A stretch of 50,064 nt of DNA from a virus: the IMG/VR virus record IMGVR_UViG_3300039149_000012, positions 1 to 50,064 of that record, one strand, 5' to 3'. A program made the translations under genes and the position numbers. Within the stretch, counting starts at the first letter, position 1, and every line of letters begins with the position of its first letter. The notes beneath the pieces were generated by a model, which worked only from the letters and a program-made list of their open reading frames with translations, had not been told where the DNA came from and did no database searches. Below, piece by piece: positions 31,656 through 39,094 of this stretch.

Positions 31656-32141
31656 ATGAAACGCACGCCCCTGAAACGCAAGACGCCACTAAAGGCCAAA
31701 AACCCCATGAAGGAAAAAAGGGCTAAGCCGAGACGCAAGGTCAAGCGCGAAACCGTCTCGTCGCTGCGGAAGAAGATCAACGTGGTATTCTCAGAGTATA
31801 TCCGGCGGTCGCACGCCGATGCCAACGGCTACGTCCGATGCTGCTCCTGCGGCCTCCACATGCACTGGAAGAACAGCGAGGCGGGGCACTACCGCAAGCG
31901 AGGTTTCGGGCCCACCTGCTATGACGAGCGAAACGTCCATCCCCAGTGCCATCGATGCAACCATTTCCTCGACGGCAACGAGTCGGCCTACGCTGTTTAT
32001 CTGGTCAAACGCTACGGGGCCTACATGATCGAATACCTATATCTGAAATCGACAGAGCCATGGAAGTGGAGGGTGACAGAGATGCGTGAAGTGCTGAAAC
32101 ACTATAAGCAGAAACTCTCGGAACTGGATGCGGCGACGTAG
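31656..32141 (+). CDS. NinG-like recombination protein
   Basis: 161 residues from the ATG at 31656. A very basic tail (KRTPLKRKTPLKAKNPMKEK) is followed by the NinG core: CCSCGLHMHWKNSEAGHYRKRGFGPTCYDERNVHPQCHRCN with its zinc cysteines and histidines, then DGNESAYAVYLVKRYG. NinG (lambda Rap) cuts recombination junctions. It completes the recombination module. Confidence 0.8.
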   Translation: MKRTPLKRKTPLKAKNPMKEKRAKPRRKVKRETVSSLRKKINVVFSEYIRRSHADANGYVRCCSCGLHMHWKNSEAGHYRKRGFGPTCYDERNVHPQCHRCNHFLDGNESAYAVYLVKRYGAYMIEYLYLKSTEPWKWRVTEMREVLKHYKQKLSELDAAT

Positions 32142-32174
32142 CCGCTGGAGAACACAGAGATAAGGAGATTTAGC

Positions 32175-32702
32175 ATGAATGTGAGACTAGCAGCATTATT
32201 GATGGTCCTGGCCCTGGTGCCGGGGGCCGCACTCGCCGGGGAAGCAGCACGCGGAATCGAACTGGGGGGCCAGGAGATGTCGGTCCTGGTGCAGGCGATG
32301 GGCAACAGTGACATCGTCCTGGTGCGCACCGGACTGAGCGAACCGAACAACGTGGCGTCCTGGGGCCTCACGGTCGCGCACAAACCAGAGACCAGCACCG
32401 ATGAGCAGAGCACATCGTTCGGCCTCTGGGGCATGTTGAGTACAGAGGTCGAGTTGCTGCCCCCTGGCACGCTCGGTCTGTGGTCGGGTCTGACCGCAAA
32501 ACCGTTCGTTGATGTCGATGTCATGTATGATATCGACCAGAGTCGCGCGCAGGTTTGGCCGGGCGTGGGGGTGCGTCTGGCCCCGACGAATACGCTGGCG
32601 CTGACGGCCCGGCTGATCTATCCGCTGGGAGATGACGCGCTGCCCAGTGCCATGGACCTGAACGAGTTCACGGGTCTATTCGGTCTGGAGATTACGTTCT
32701 GA
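32175..32702 (+). CDS. Exported outer-membrane beta-barrel-like protein
   Basis: 175 residues, AAGGAG site. The Sec leader is MNVRLAALLMVLALVPGAALA. The rest alternates beta-strands (WGLTVAHKP, FGLWGMLSTEVELL, AKPFVDVDVMYDI, VWPGVGVRLAP, LALTARLIYPLG) and ends GLFGLEITF, a C-terminal aromatic typical of outer-membrane barrels. It might alter the host surface, for example to block other phages. Role inferred. Confidence 0.6.
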   Translation: MNVRLAALLMVLALVPGAALAGEAARGIELGGQEMSVLVQAMGNSDIVLVRTGLSEPNNVASWGLTVAHKPETSTDEQSTSFGLWGMLSTEVELLPPGTLGLWSGLTAKPFVDVDVMYDIDQSRAQVWPGVGVRLAPTNTLALTARLIYPLGDDALPSAMDLNEFTGLFGLEITF

Positions 32703-32718
32703 CACTCGCTCCGTTACG

Positions 32719-32748
32719 GCCCGGCTGGCCAGGGAGGGCTGGCCGGGC
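32719..32748 (+). other. GC-rich hairpin between genes
   Basis: GCCCGGC (32719-32725) pairs with GCCGGGC (32742-32748), with GGCTGGCC repeated inside. It has no T-run, so it is a weak terminator at best. Confidence 0.35.
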
Positions 32749-32772
32749 TCATGGAGAGGAAGGAGAAATAGC

Positions 32773-33348
32773 TTGGACTCGCGAAAACTGATCTATCCGG
32801 AACACGGGAATTGGCGGGCAAATCCGAAGGTGGCCAAGGTATTGCACCGCGTCGTATGCAAAGACACTTCACGATACGACATGCAGTATATCCAGGTAAA
32901 CTCAGACTGTCTTGTTGCAACTGATGGACTTCGGCTGATTGTTTTTCGCAGTGAGATCAAGATAGACACAGGGCTGTATTTTTTGACCCAAGGTCGTTGG
33001 TTACTTCCGGCCCGCATTACAGGGCAGTACCCCAAATGGAAGAGCATTATCTTGTCCCCACAGAAGAAACGGGTTGCGTACAAGATGGACAACCTTAGTG
33101 ACCCAGGCCAACTCCTATGGGCCATAAACAGAGAGACGGACAGTGCCATGTCGCTCGAATTGTTTCTGCCCGTGACGAAGGCCCTACTGGCTCTGAACTC
33201 TTACGACATTCGGCTTGTTGTCGGCCGCAAAACAAAGACGGGAGAGCCTATCCAAATCGAAGGGAAATCATCTTATCTTGACCACGAGCTGTCATTTACA
33301 TACGTCCAGATGCCGATTAGCACAGCGAATATAATCACAGAAGAATGA
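32773..33348 (+). CDS. Sliding-clamp-like protein, tentative
   Basis: 191 residues from a TTG start with GAAGGAG upstream. YIQVNSDCLVATDGLRLIVF and ARITGQYPKWKSIILSP resemble the third domain of beta clamps (ATDGxRL and YPxWxxIxP motifs), which some phages carry as short clamp-like proteins. If so, it would tether replication or repair enzymes to DNA. Without a structure comparison the call stays tentative. Confidence 0.5.
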   Translation: MDSRKLIYPEHGNWRANPKVAKVLHRVVCKDTSRYDMQYIQVNSDCLVATDGLRLIVFRSEIKIDTGLYFLTQGRWLLPARITGQYPKWKSIILSPQKKRVAYKMDNLSDPGQLLWAINRETDSAMSLELFLPVTKALLALNSYDIRLVVGRKTKTGEPIQIEGKSSYLDHELSFTYVQMPISTANIITEE

Positions 33349-33384
33349 AAGGGTTGACACCATGGAAACGATAGAACGTGGTTG

Positions 33385-33522
33385 ATGAAACGGTACTTCA
33401 AGAAACTACTCAAGAAGGTGAAGAAGGCGGCGGTGGACGTCAGTCAGACCGGCGACCCGATTACCCGCATGTCGTACGACGTCCACGACGATCTGGGCGG
33501 CCGGACGCATTATCATACGTAG
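33385..33522 (+). CDS. Small basic protein, unrecognised
   Basis: 45 residues: a Lys-rich amphipathic helix (MKRYFKKLLKKVKKAAVDVS) and a short polar tail. It directly precedes the membrane protein gene and could contact membrane. The ribosome site is weak. Confidence 0.45.
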   Translation: MKRYFKKLLKKVKKAAVDVSQTGDPITRMSYDVHDDLGGRTHYHT

Positions 33523-33555
33523 GGGCGAAACATGTTTCGCCCAGAAAGGCAAACG

Positions 33556-33774
33556 ATGAAACTGACAACGGCATTGAAATCGCGCACGGTATGGTGCGGA
33601 GTGATAGCCACGGTGGTCGCGCTGGCCAAATTCCTGTGGCCGCAGAACGCGGCCCTCGATCAGGTACTGACGCAAAAAGAAGTGCTGGCCAGCAATTTGG
33701 TGTTGTTGGCCCAAGGGACGCTGGGCGTCGGGGCGATCGTCTTCCGCATCCTGGCGAAGGCGAGGGACGAATGA
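33556..33774 (+). CDS. Holin-like small membrane protein
   Basis: 72 residues from the ATG at 33556 (AAAGG site). Two apolar helices, VWCGVIATVVALAKFLW (about 11-27) and LVLLAQGTLGVGAIVFRILA (about 46-66), and charged ends resemble small class II holins. There is no endolysin gene next to it, so a lysis role is only possible. Confidence 0.5.
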   Translation: MKLTTALKSRTVWCGVIATVVALAKFLWPQNAALDQVLTQKEVLASNLVLLAQGTLGVGAIVFRILAKARDE

Positions 33775-33829
33775 GAACGCCTTTCGCGGCGGTGCTGACG
33801 GCGGTGCTGAACTGTAGGAGAGCAACGTG

Positions 33830-34534
33830 ATGCCTGAGAAACCGGTCCTCTTCGATACCGAGAGCGTTCGTGGGTTGTTGACCTGTGCCAGGTGTGGCAC
33901 GATGAGCGTGCCGTTTCCCTGCGAGAAGTGCGGGAGCACGGAGTTCACCAAGACCCAGACCCGGCGAGTTGCGCGGCGGTGGAAGATGCACGAGGACTTC
34001 GGCAAGCCGGTGTGGGACGAGGCGTGGATCGACCCCGGCTATACCCGGTACGGGTCCTGCTGTCTGAAGGCGCCGTATCGGGGCGGCGTGGACGAAACGG
34101 TTCAACGCCACTGGCCGAACTACGTCAAGGACGACATTGGCTGGGTGCGGGAACCACTGCGGAATCTCTATCGCCTCGTGGCCTATGCCAGCGACGGAAG
34201 CGTTGTCCTTTACCCTGATACCGGCGAGCCGATGGGGTGGACCTGGAAGCGAGGATACTTGCCAAGCATGTTCATGCCGAAGGTGGCCAGACGTGCGTGG
34301 GTCCAGTTCGAAACCCCCATCGCCCAGCGCCTGCAGGAGATCAGCAACGGCGATTGTTATGCCGAGGGGTATCGAGAGAATCCAGATGATTTGCTGCCCC
34401 AGTTGCCCGGCCCTCGGTATTGGTTTCTAAGCCGGTGGAACGGCATCCACGGCGACGATGCCTGGGCGCGCAACGACTGGGTATGGCGATACGAGTTCCG
34501 GCGGATCGCGCCGCCAGCCGAGGAGAAGCCATGA
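33830..34534 (+). CDS. ASCH/PUA-like protein with inserted zinc ribbon
   Basis: 234 residues, TAGGAG site. The layout matches the widespread phage protein with KTQTRR, WVREPL, ARRAWVQF, RLQEISNGDCYAEG and a final W-rich strand (NDWVWRYEFRRI), related to ASCH RNA-binding domains. Unusually, a four-cysteine zinc ribbon (C19, C22, C31, C34) interrupts the N-terminus between VRGLL and KTQTRR. Small-molecule or RNA binding is likely; the exact role is unknown. Confidence 0.65.
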   Translation: MPEKPVLFDTESVRGLLTCARCGTMSVPFPCEKCGSTEFTKTQTRRVARRWKMHEDFGKPVWDEAWIDPGYTRYGSCCLKAPYRGGVDETVQRHWPNYVKDDIGWVREPLRNLYRLVAYASDGSVVLYPDTGEPMGWTWKRGYLPSMFMPKVARRAWVQFETPIAQRLQEISNGDCYAEGYRENPDDLLPQLPGPRYWFLSRWNGIHGDDAWARNDWVWRYEFRRIAPPAEEKP

Positions 34535-34698
34535 GCCACCAAGATAAACATCTAGTGCTATGCGGTGTCGGTATAGCAATGATTTCCGCCGGTTTGACGG
34601 ATGATCTTTTCAGTGGCCTACTCATCGGCATAGGCGCTACGGTGTTGCTATTTGCCCTGGGAGGACTTGACCTTGACGAAGATGGAGAACAAGGATGA
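34531..34698 (+). CDS. Two-helix membrane protein
   Basis: 55 residues with ATGA overlaps at both ends. LVLCGVGIAMISAGLTDDLF and LLIGIGATVLLFALGGL are two transmembrane helices; the tail is acidic. Function unknown. Confidence 0.55.
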   Translation: MSHQDKHLVLCGVGIAMISAGLTDDLFSGLLIGIGATVLLFALGGLDLDEDGEQG

Positions 34699-35180
34699 CT
34701 TTGCCCGGATCAGCGCAATTCTCTAGTGACGGACGGTATCGATACACCTTGACGCGGCACCTCAAGGACGGCGATCCGTTGTCGTACGTGAACTTCGTGT
34801 TGTTGAATCCGTCCACGGCTACGGCCACCGAGGACGACCCTACAATCAGACGCTGCATCGGCTTCGCGGAACGCTGGGGCTACCCGAGTTTGGTGGTGAC
34901 CAATCTCTTTGCTTTGCGAAGTACCGATCCGCGCGCCTTGCGGACTTCGCGGGCGCCGGTCGGGCCGGACAACGACCACTGGCTAATGAAGAGTGCGATG
35001 GGAGCCGACAGGATCGTGGCGGCCTGGGGGAATCACGGCCGATACCTGAAACGCGGCGCCAAGGTCTTGTGGCTGGGACTCCCGAGACCGGTGTATTGCT
35101 TTGGGTTGACGAAAGTCGGGGAACCGAAACATCCTTTATATCTGCGCAAAGATGCGGACTTGGAAATTATGGAAGGGTGA
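34695..35180 (+). CDS. DUF1643-family protein
   Basis: 161 residues covering a complete DUF1643 domain: FVLLNPSTATATEDDPTIRRCIGFAERWGYPSLVVTNLFALRSTDPRAL (in pattern) and GPDNDHWL, then KVLWLGL and the KHPLYL close. The family is frequent in phages and mobile elements and has no proven reaction. Confidence 0.8.
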   Translation: MTLPGSAQFSSDGRYRYTLTRHLKDGDPLSYVNFVLLNPSTATATEDDPTIRRCIGFAERWGYPSLVVTNLFALRSTDPRALRTSRAPVGPDNDHWLMKSAMGADRIVAAWGNHGRYLKRGAKVLWLGLPRPVYCFGLTKVGEPKHPLYLRKDADLEIMEG

Positions 35181-35251
35181 TGCGTGTGACCGTCACCCGA
35201 AAGGAAAGGCAATGAATCACGTGAGACACCACAGCAAGAAAGGATGAACCA

Positions 35252-35782
35252 GTGGACATAGAAAGCTTAATTAAGGCCATCCAGACGGAGATGGTCTGTG
35301 CCAACGACTGCCCTATGTATCACCAGGCCCACTACGTCATCGATAAGTGTCGCTGCTATAAAGGGGCGGCGATCACACTGATAAACACACTGGACAAGGC
35401 GGTGACCGTGTCGACCAGTGCCTTGCGGTCTTATCAATACGGCAATGCCGACCCTGGACTAGCGAAGATGGTGGCGGACTACAACGATAGCCTGTCGGCC
35501 AGACGCATGACCGTACCTGAGTATCTACGCGCGATAGCTGACCAAGTGGAAGCGGCGAATGATCCAGTGGTGGCTGCTCGCCTCCGTGACATAGCCGACC
35601 GCTTCGAACAGATGGAGAAGGCGATACCAGAACCAGACAAACTTGAAACACTGGCGAACTGGTACGACTTAGAGCAAACACAGAGACCAGAATGGAAACA
35701 TCATGGCGTGCAGGAGGAGCTGCGCAGATGGGCGCAACAGGGCAGGGTCGCCCTCGCCGCAGCCAGGAAGGAGATCGAGTGA
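35252..35782 (+). CDS. Accessory protein, unrecognised
   Basis: 176 residues from a GTG start (AAAGGA site). A Cys-rich N-terminal part (VCANDCPMYHQAHYVIDKCRCYKG) may bind metal; the rest is helical (PEYLRAIADQVEAANDPVVAARLRDIADRFEQM). Its end repeats the AAARKEIE coding sequence found again just before 36019. Confidence 0.55.
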   Translation: MDIESLIKAIQTEMVCANDCPMYHQAHYVIDKCRCYKGAAITLINTLDKAVTVSTSALRSYQYGNADPGLAKMVADYNDSLSARRMTVPEYLRAIADQVEAANDPVVAARLRDIADRFEQMEKAIPEPDKLETLANWYDLEQTQRPEWKHHGVQEELRRWAQQGRVALAAARKEIE

Positions 35783-35991
35783 TGCAAGATGAAACAGGGA
35801 GGATGCACCCGATAAACAGAGAGTACTTTAATGAGATACTACAGGGCACCGGTAACGCATTGCAGATAGGAGACACGTTCCATATCCGCAAGTGCTATTT
35901 CCGCGTTGCGAGCATAGGAGACTACGGCATCAGTGCCAAGGGGATCTCGCGCAAAGAGTTCTTTGACTCCAAGAGGAAGAAACCCAGATGA
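35782..35991 (+). CDS. Small conserved phage protein
   Basis: 69 residues, TGATG overlap with the previous gene. INREYFNEILQGTGNALQIGDTFHIRKCYFRVASIGDYGISAKGISRKEF, in pattern, looks like a small beta-barrel of a type seen in phage early regions. The copied leader CAGCCAGGAAGGAGAT precedes both this start and the next gene. Confidence 0.6.
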   Translation: MQDETGRMHPINREYFNEILQGTGNALQIGDTFHIRKCYFRVASIGDYGISAKGISRKEFFDSKRKKPR

Positions 35992-36018
35992 GCGCAGCCA
36001 GGAAGGAGATAGAGTGAG

Positions 36019-36609
36019 ATGAGCGAGACACGGACAGTAGCAGACGCCGGAGGATTCCGGCGGGGAATGCGGATCATGCGTCGTAGAGTAGATACAGCAT
36101 GGCGAACTGTGGTCACTGTGTCGGAGGATGGAGTCTTTACCTCAGAGGGCAGGCAGTGTGTACCAGAGTTGGATTATTACATCTTGGACCCGACCAGCGT
36201 ATGGGAGGGGCAGAGACGACAAGCAGCCGAGAAGGACCAGCACTGGAACATCCTATACGTTGTAGCACTGGATAGTCACGATCATGCTGTCTGTCGCCTA
36301 GTAAACAGGCGTTACGACAGCACATTAGAGCGATTCGCCATCTCATGGATTCAGCAGGCATATCCAGATGTCGTCTGGCCCGAGCCGGAGAAAGACACAT
36401 TACAGATTGCTTGTGCACGGGTGGCAAGCAAGCTAATCACTGACAGTAGCGGAAATCGAGCCACAGCCCTACTGCTTATGAAAGAGGATGCCTCGATGGG
36501 TGAAATGTGGGGGGCGGCCCGCTTGGGAGACTGGCTCTACCGCTGGTTGAAAGACCCGGAGGCCAAGCCAAGCGGCCCGAGAGAGGAGCAAGACCATGAC
36601 CATGACTGA
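36019..36609 (+). CDS. Accessory protein with KOW/SH3-like start; paralogue of 46225 gene
   Basis: 196 residues. TRTVADAGGFRRGMRI, LDPTSVWEGQ, YPDVVWPEPEKDTLQIACARVASKLITDS and LGDWLYRWL are shared with the protein at 46225-46749, and the DNA of the YPDV to LITDS part is also closely alike. The first 75 residues look like a small beta-barrel. Function unknown. Confidence 0.6.
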   Translation: MSETRTVADAGGFRRGMRIMRRRVDTAWRTVVTVSEDGVFTSEGRQCVPELDYYILDPTSVWEGQRRQAAEKDQHWNILYVVALDSHDHAVCRLVNRRYDSTLERFAISWIQQAYPDVVWPEPEKDTLQIACARVASKLITDSSGNRATALLLMKEDASMGEMWGAARLGDWLYRWLKDPEAKPSGPREEQDHDHD

Positions 36610-36790
36610 CGCAGAACCGAGCCAGATTCGCCGGTTGCAGTTTCCCCGCAATCCAGGCAAATGCGATCGGTGTTCGCGTACCGTTATCTATCGCAAACGC
36701 ACTGACTGCGTGTCCGTGAACGATCCCGACGGTCCCGTGAGTCGATTTTACCTATGTCGGCGCTGTACCCTGGAGATCGGAGAGCTGTGA
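36596..36790 (+). CDS. Small zinc-finger protein
   Basis: 64 residues, GAGGAG site, start at 36596 or two codons later. CDRCSRTVIYR and YLCRRCTLEIGEL give a C4 zinc ribbon. Probably an adaptor; nothing more specific can be said. Confidence 0.55.
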   Translation: MTMTDAEPSQIRRLQFPRNPGKCDRCSRTVIYRKRTDCVSVNDPDGPVSRFYLCRRCTLEIGEL

Positions 36791-36791
36791 A

Positions 36792-37064
36792 ATGAGTACG
36801 ATATGCACACGATGCGAAGGCACTGGCTTTCTGAATCTGGAGCAGGTAGACGACGCCACTTGCGAGATCTACGACGACACTGGCGACGTGGAAGTGATTC
36901 GGAACTGGATGGCTACACACGAAGACTCCGACGTGTCTGTGTGTGACTGTTGCGGAGGCGACGAGGGCTGGCATGGAACTCCCGGAGAGCATTACAACCC
37001 GGAAGATCCTCCAGGTCCACAGGGCCCCTATGCCTACAACGGTGGGCTGTGTGAGTGCCATTGA
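36792..37064 (+). CDS. Zinc-binding phage protein
   Basis: 90 residues. CTRCEGTGFLNL opens the protein (DnaJ-like CxxCxGxG), CDCCGGDEGWHGTPGEHYNPEDPPGP follows in the second half, and GLCECH closes it. This order matches a small phage family that I know only as hypothetical. Confidence 0.65.
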   Translation: MSTICTRCEGTGFLNLEQVDDATCEIYDDTGDVEVIRNWMATHEDSDVSVCDCCGGDEGWHGTPGEHYNPEDPPGPQGPYAYNGGLCECH

Positions 37065-37082
37065 GAGAGAAGGAGCAAGAGA

Positions 37083-37544
37083 ATGAAGAAGATACCGCTT
37101 ACTCAGAATCAATACGCCTTGGTTGACGACGCTGACTATGAGGAACTGTCGAAACACAAATGGTACGCCCAGTGGGATCACCACACGCACAGCTTCTACG
37201 CCAGGCGGCGCATCTATCTGCCAAATGGTACAAGGGCACAAGAGTCTATGCACAGGCATATTCTGGGCCTAGAACGAGGCGACTCACGGCAGGGCGATCA
37301 CCTCAACCGCAAGACTCTCGACAATCGTCGATCAAATATTCGCATTGTCACGCAGATACAGAATCAGCACAATACTCTGTGCGGCGGATATGGTTGGCAC
37401 AAGCAACACAAGAAGTACAGGGCTAGAATTGGGGTCAATGGCGTAGATAAACATCTCGGCCTTTTTGACACTCCAGATGAGGCCCGCGCCGCGTACTTGG
37501 CGGCGAAACGCATTTATCATCCATCTGCACCGTTACCGAAATGA
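37083..37544 (+). CDS. HNH homing endonuclease with AP2 domain
   Basis: 153 residues, AAGGAG site. MHRHIL (56-61) and GDHLNRKTLDNRRSNIRIVT (71-90) form the HNH site. The C-terminal GYGWHKQHKKYRARIGVNGVDKHLGLFDTPDEAR is an AP2 DNA-binding domain. It is a typical free-standing homing endonuclease, the third HNH gene in the window. Confidence 0.85.
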   Translation: MKKIPLTQNQYALVDDADYEELSKHKWYAQWDHHTHSFYARRRIYLPNGTRAQESMHRHILGLERGDSRQGDHLNRKTLDNRRSNIRIVTQIQNQHNTLCGGYGWHKQHKKYRARIGVNGVDKHLGLFDTPDEARAAYLAAKRIYHPSAPLPK

Positions 37545-37607
37545 ACTAGAGAGTCTACGGATGCGAGGCAGACATCACAGAGTTGGCAGAGAAAGAAGGA
37601 GCCCCCG

Positions 37608-37640
37608 ATGCCTGAGAAGCCCAACGCCCTGGACTTGTGA
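37608..37640 (+). pseudogene. Ten-codon remnant of an MPEKP-type start
   Basis: An AAGGAG site and MPEKPNALDL then a stop. The first codons match the start of the ASCH-like gene at 33830 (ATGCCTGAGAAACCG). It is probably a fragment left at a recombination point. Confidence 0.35.
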
Positions 37641-37655
37641 CTGGAGAGCAGACCG

Positions 37656-37964
37656 ATGGATAACCCGTTCCCGACCAGAGTCGAAGTACGTGCTGGATAT
37701 CGTGGCTTCACGATTGCTTGGAGGCAAGAGGCGTGCGAAGCATTCCTTGAGACCATGATGTCGAAGGCCCAAGCCGAGTACGCGGCCCATGCCATCAACA
37801 ACTACAGCAAGGCGATGGCCCGGTGTGATACTTTGGTTTCCGAGATCAAGTATGCCATCGAGACCGAAGGGCATTGCCCTAGATGCAGACGGATCAAGCC
37901 TAGTGTCAATGGACATGAAGGATGCTGCCCCCTGGCCGCCCTTCTGCGAGAGGAGAAGCCATGA
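37656..37964 (+). CDS. Accessory protein with C-terminal zinc site
   Basis: 102 residues, GGAGAG site. An N-terminal GYRGFTIAWRQEACEAFLETMMSK region is followed by a helix with AEYAAHAINNYSKAM. The C-terminus CPRCRRIKPSVNGHEGCCPLAALL is a zinc-type hook common in phage small proteins. It overlaps the next gene by ATGA. Confidence 0.6.
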   Translation: MDNPFPTRVEVRAGYRGFTIAWRQEACEAFLETMMSKAQAEYAAHAINNYSKAMARCDTLVSEIKYAIETEGHCPRCRRIKPSVNGHEGCCPLAALLREEKP

Positions 37965-38069
37965 CCCTGACTGAAGCCCTACAGCTACTGAAAGAGGACC
38001 GGACTGACGAGTTCATGGCGGCGGTGCGGCCGTTGGCGGCGGCGGTGCTGACGGAGAAGCCGTGGAAGC
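37940..38069. repeat. Direct repeat R1, left copy
   Basis: About 130 bp nearly identical to 39740-39869, exactly 1,800 bp apart. It covers the end of one gene (CCCTTCTGCGAGAGGAGAAG) and the start of the MTLTEALQLL gene. Confidence 0.85.
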
Positions 38070-38437
38070 ATGAGTGGCAACGAGATGAAGGTACGAGCGT
38101 TTGGACGTGCCATAAGTGTATTGATTATCCTGGCGTCGTGCTAATGCTCACCGGAGGGGCTCCTCCTGTTGATGGCTGCCCCGTCCCTCCCCTGCTGGAA
38201 GGCTCGGCGGCTGACATAGCGTTCCGGTTGCGGGATTTCGTTGTCTGCCGCACGAATGAAGATGTTTGGGGAGGTGTTAAAGCTAAGGTCTGGGACGCTG
38301 TCGGGTTGACGGACGTCACGCGAGTGGGGACGTGTACAGAGTGGTACTCAGATTTTGCCACCCCCTACGAGCAGATCGCCGTCTGCTGCGAGGCACTTAA
38401 CCTATTCGACGACAAGGAGAGAAGACACAATGGTTAG
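37961..38437 (+). CDS. MTLTEALQLL accessory protein, copy 1
   Basis: 158 residues. The first 37 residues are almost identical to those of the gene at 39761-40234. The middle holds CHKC and DGCPVPPLLEGSAADIA, and the end YEQIAVCCEALNLF. The two copies share both ends and differ in the middle, as expected after conversion or duplication. Function unknown. Confidence 0.65.
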   Translation: MTLTEALQLLKEDRTDEFMAAVRPLAAAVLTEKPWKHEWQRDEGTSVWTCHKCIDYPGVVLMLTGGAPPVDGCPVPPLLEGSAADIAFRLRDFVVCRTNEDVWGGVKAKVWDAVGLTDVTRVGTCTEWYSDFATPYEQIAVCCEALNLFDDKERRHNG

Positions 38438-38618
38438 ACATAACTGCAGGACAGCTAAGCATCATAAGTGTGGTCACAAACCGGGAAGTCACGTTCATAT
38501 CCAGCCACCAAACCCGGACTTGCCGGCATCACCGCCGTACATCCCCGAGAAACGAAAGGATCGGAAGTATCACGATGAACATTGTTGCTGGCCCAATGAC
38601 GCCTGTACGTGCGAATAA
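38430..38618 (+). CDS. Small Cys/His-rich protein
   Basis: 62 residues from the ATG at 38430. HNCRTAKHHKCGHKPGSHVH at the start and HDEHCCWPNDACTCE at the end could bind zinc. No family recognised. Confidence 0.5.
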   Translation: MVRHNCRTAKHHKCGHKPGSHVHIQPPNPDLPASPPYIPEKRKDRKYHDEHCCWPNDACTCE

Positions 38619-38672
38619 GGTGACACGCTTCAATGGGGCCGCGTCACTGTTTGTCATGCAGATGTCATTACA

Positions 38673-38758
38673 TTGACACTACATAGTATATACGAAATCT
38701 ATCGGCTAAGGTCAAGGAAAACTTCAAGGAATTGCGTTCATGAACGTTTCATGAACGC
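38673..38758. promoter_or_regulatory. Possible promoter and 25-bp inverted repeat
   Basis: A TTGACA -35-like box (38673-38678) without a clear -10. Then GCGTTCATGAA-CGT-TTCATGAACGC (38734-38758), an 11-bp perfect inverted repeat. It contains two TTCATGAA palindromes 11 bp apart, one helical turn, which suits a dimeric regulator, possibly the HTH protein encoded just downstream. Confidence 0.5.
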
Positions 38759-38845
38759 CCTCTGGCGAAAATACCTCGTTTTTTGTAGCGCCAGGGCCAT
38801 TCTTCTGTTGTTCACGGCTTGTTCACCTGAACGGCTTCCTCTCTA

Positions 38846-38857
38846 GGGGGGGGGGGG
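38846..38857. repeat. Run of 12 G
   Basis: Twelve G followed by ACAG and seven T, directly before the ribosome site of the HTH gene. Such runs slip in copying and can change promoter or leader spacing. Confidence 0.7.
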
Positions 38858-38881
38858 ACAGTTTTTTTGCAGGAGAGAATT

Positions 38882-39094
38882 ATGGAAACAACAGCCGTTT
38901 TGACCCTGGCGCAAATCGCTGACGAGCTTGGGCAGCCGCCCAGCCGGGTGAAGTACGTGGTCTCGAAGTATCGGCTGAAGCCCGTCGCGCGGGTGGGAAT
39001 CATCCGCCTATTCAGCGAGCAGCAAGTTGAGACAATCCGGCGAGAAGTGTCCGGCACTCGAATCGTGAACAGCAGTGAAAGGAAAAGACCATGA
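38882..39094 (+). CDS. HTH DNA-binding protein, paralogue of 22013 gene
   Basis: 70 residues from the ATG at 38882 (AGGAG site). LAQIADELGQPPSRVKYVVSKYRLKPVARVGIIRLFSEQQVETIRRE is the same winged-helix pattern as the control-region protein. The ATGA overlap with the methyltransferase gene means that both are made together. It probably controls the methyltransferase cassette through the palindromes upstream. Confidence 0.7.
   Translation: METTAVLTLAQIADELGQPPSRVKYVVSKYRLKPVARVGIIRLFSEQQVETIRREVSGTRIVNSSERKRP

Noticed and set aside
33771-33830. 19-codon frame MRTPFAAVLT between two genes
   Set aside because: Too short and low in complexity; overlaps suggest only spacing DNA, although coupling cannot be excluded.
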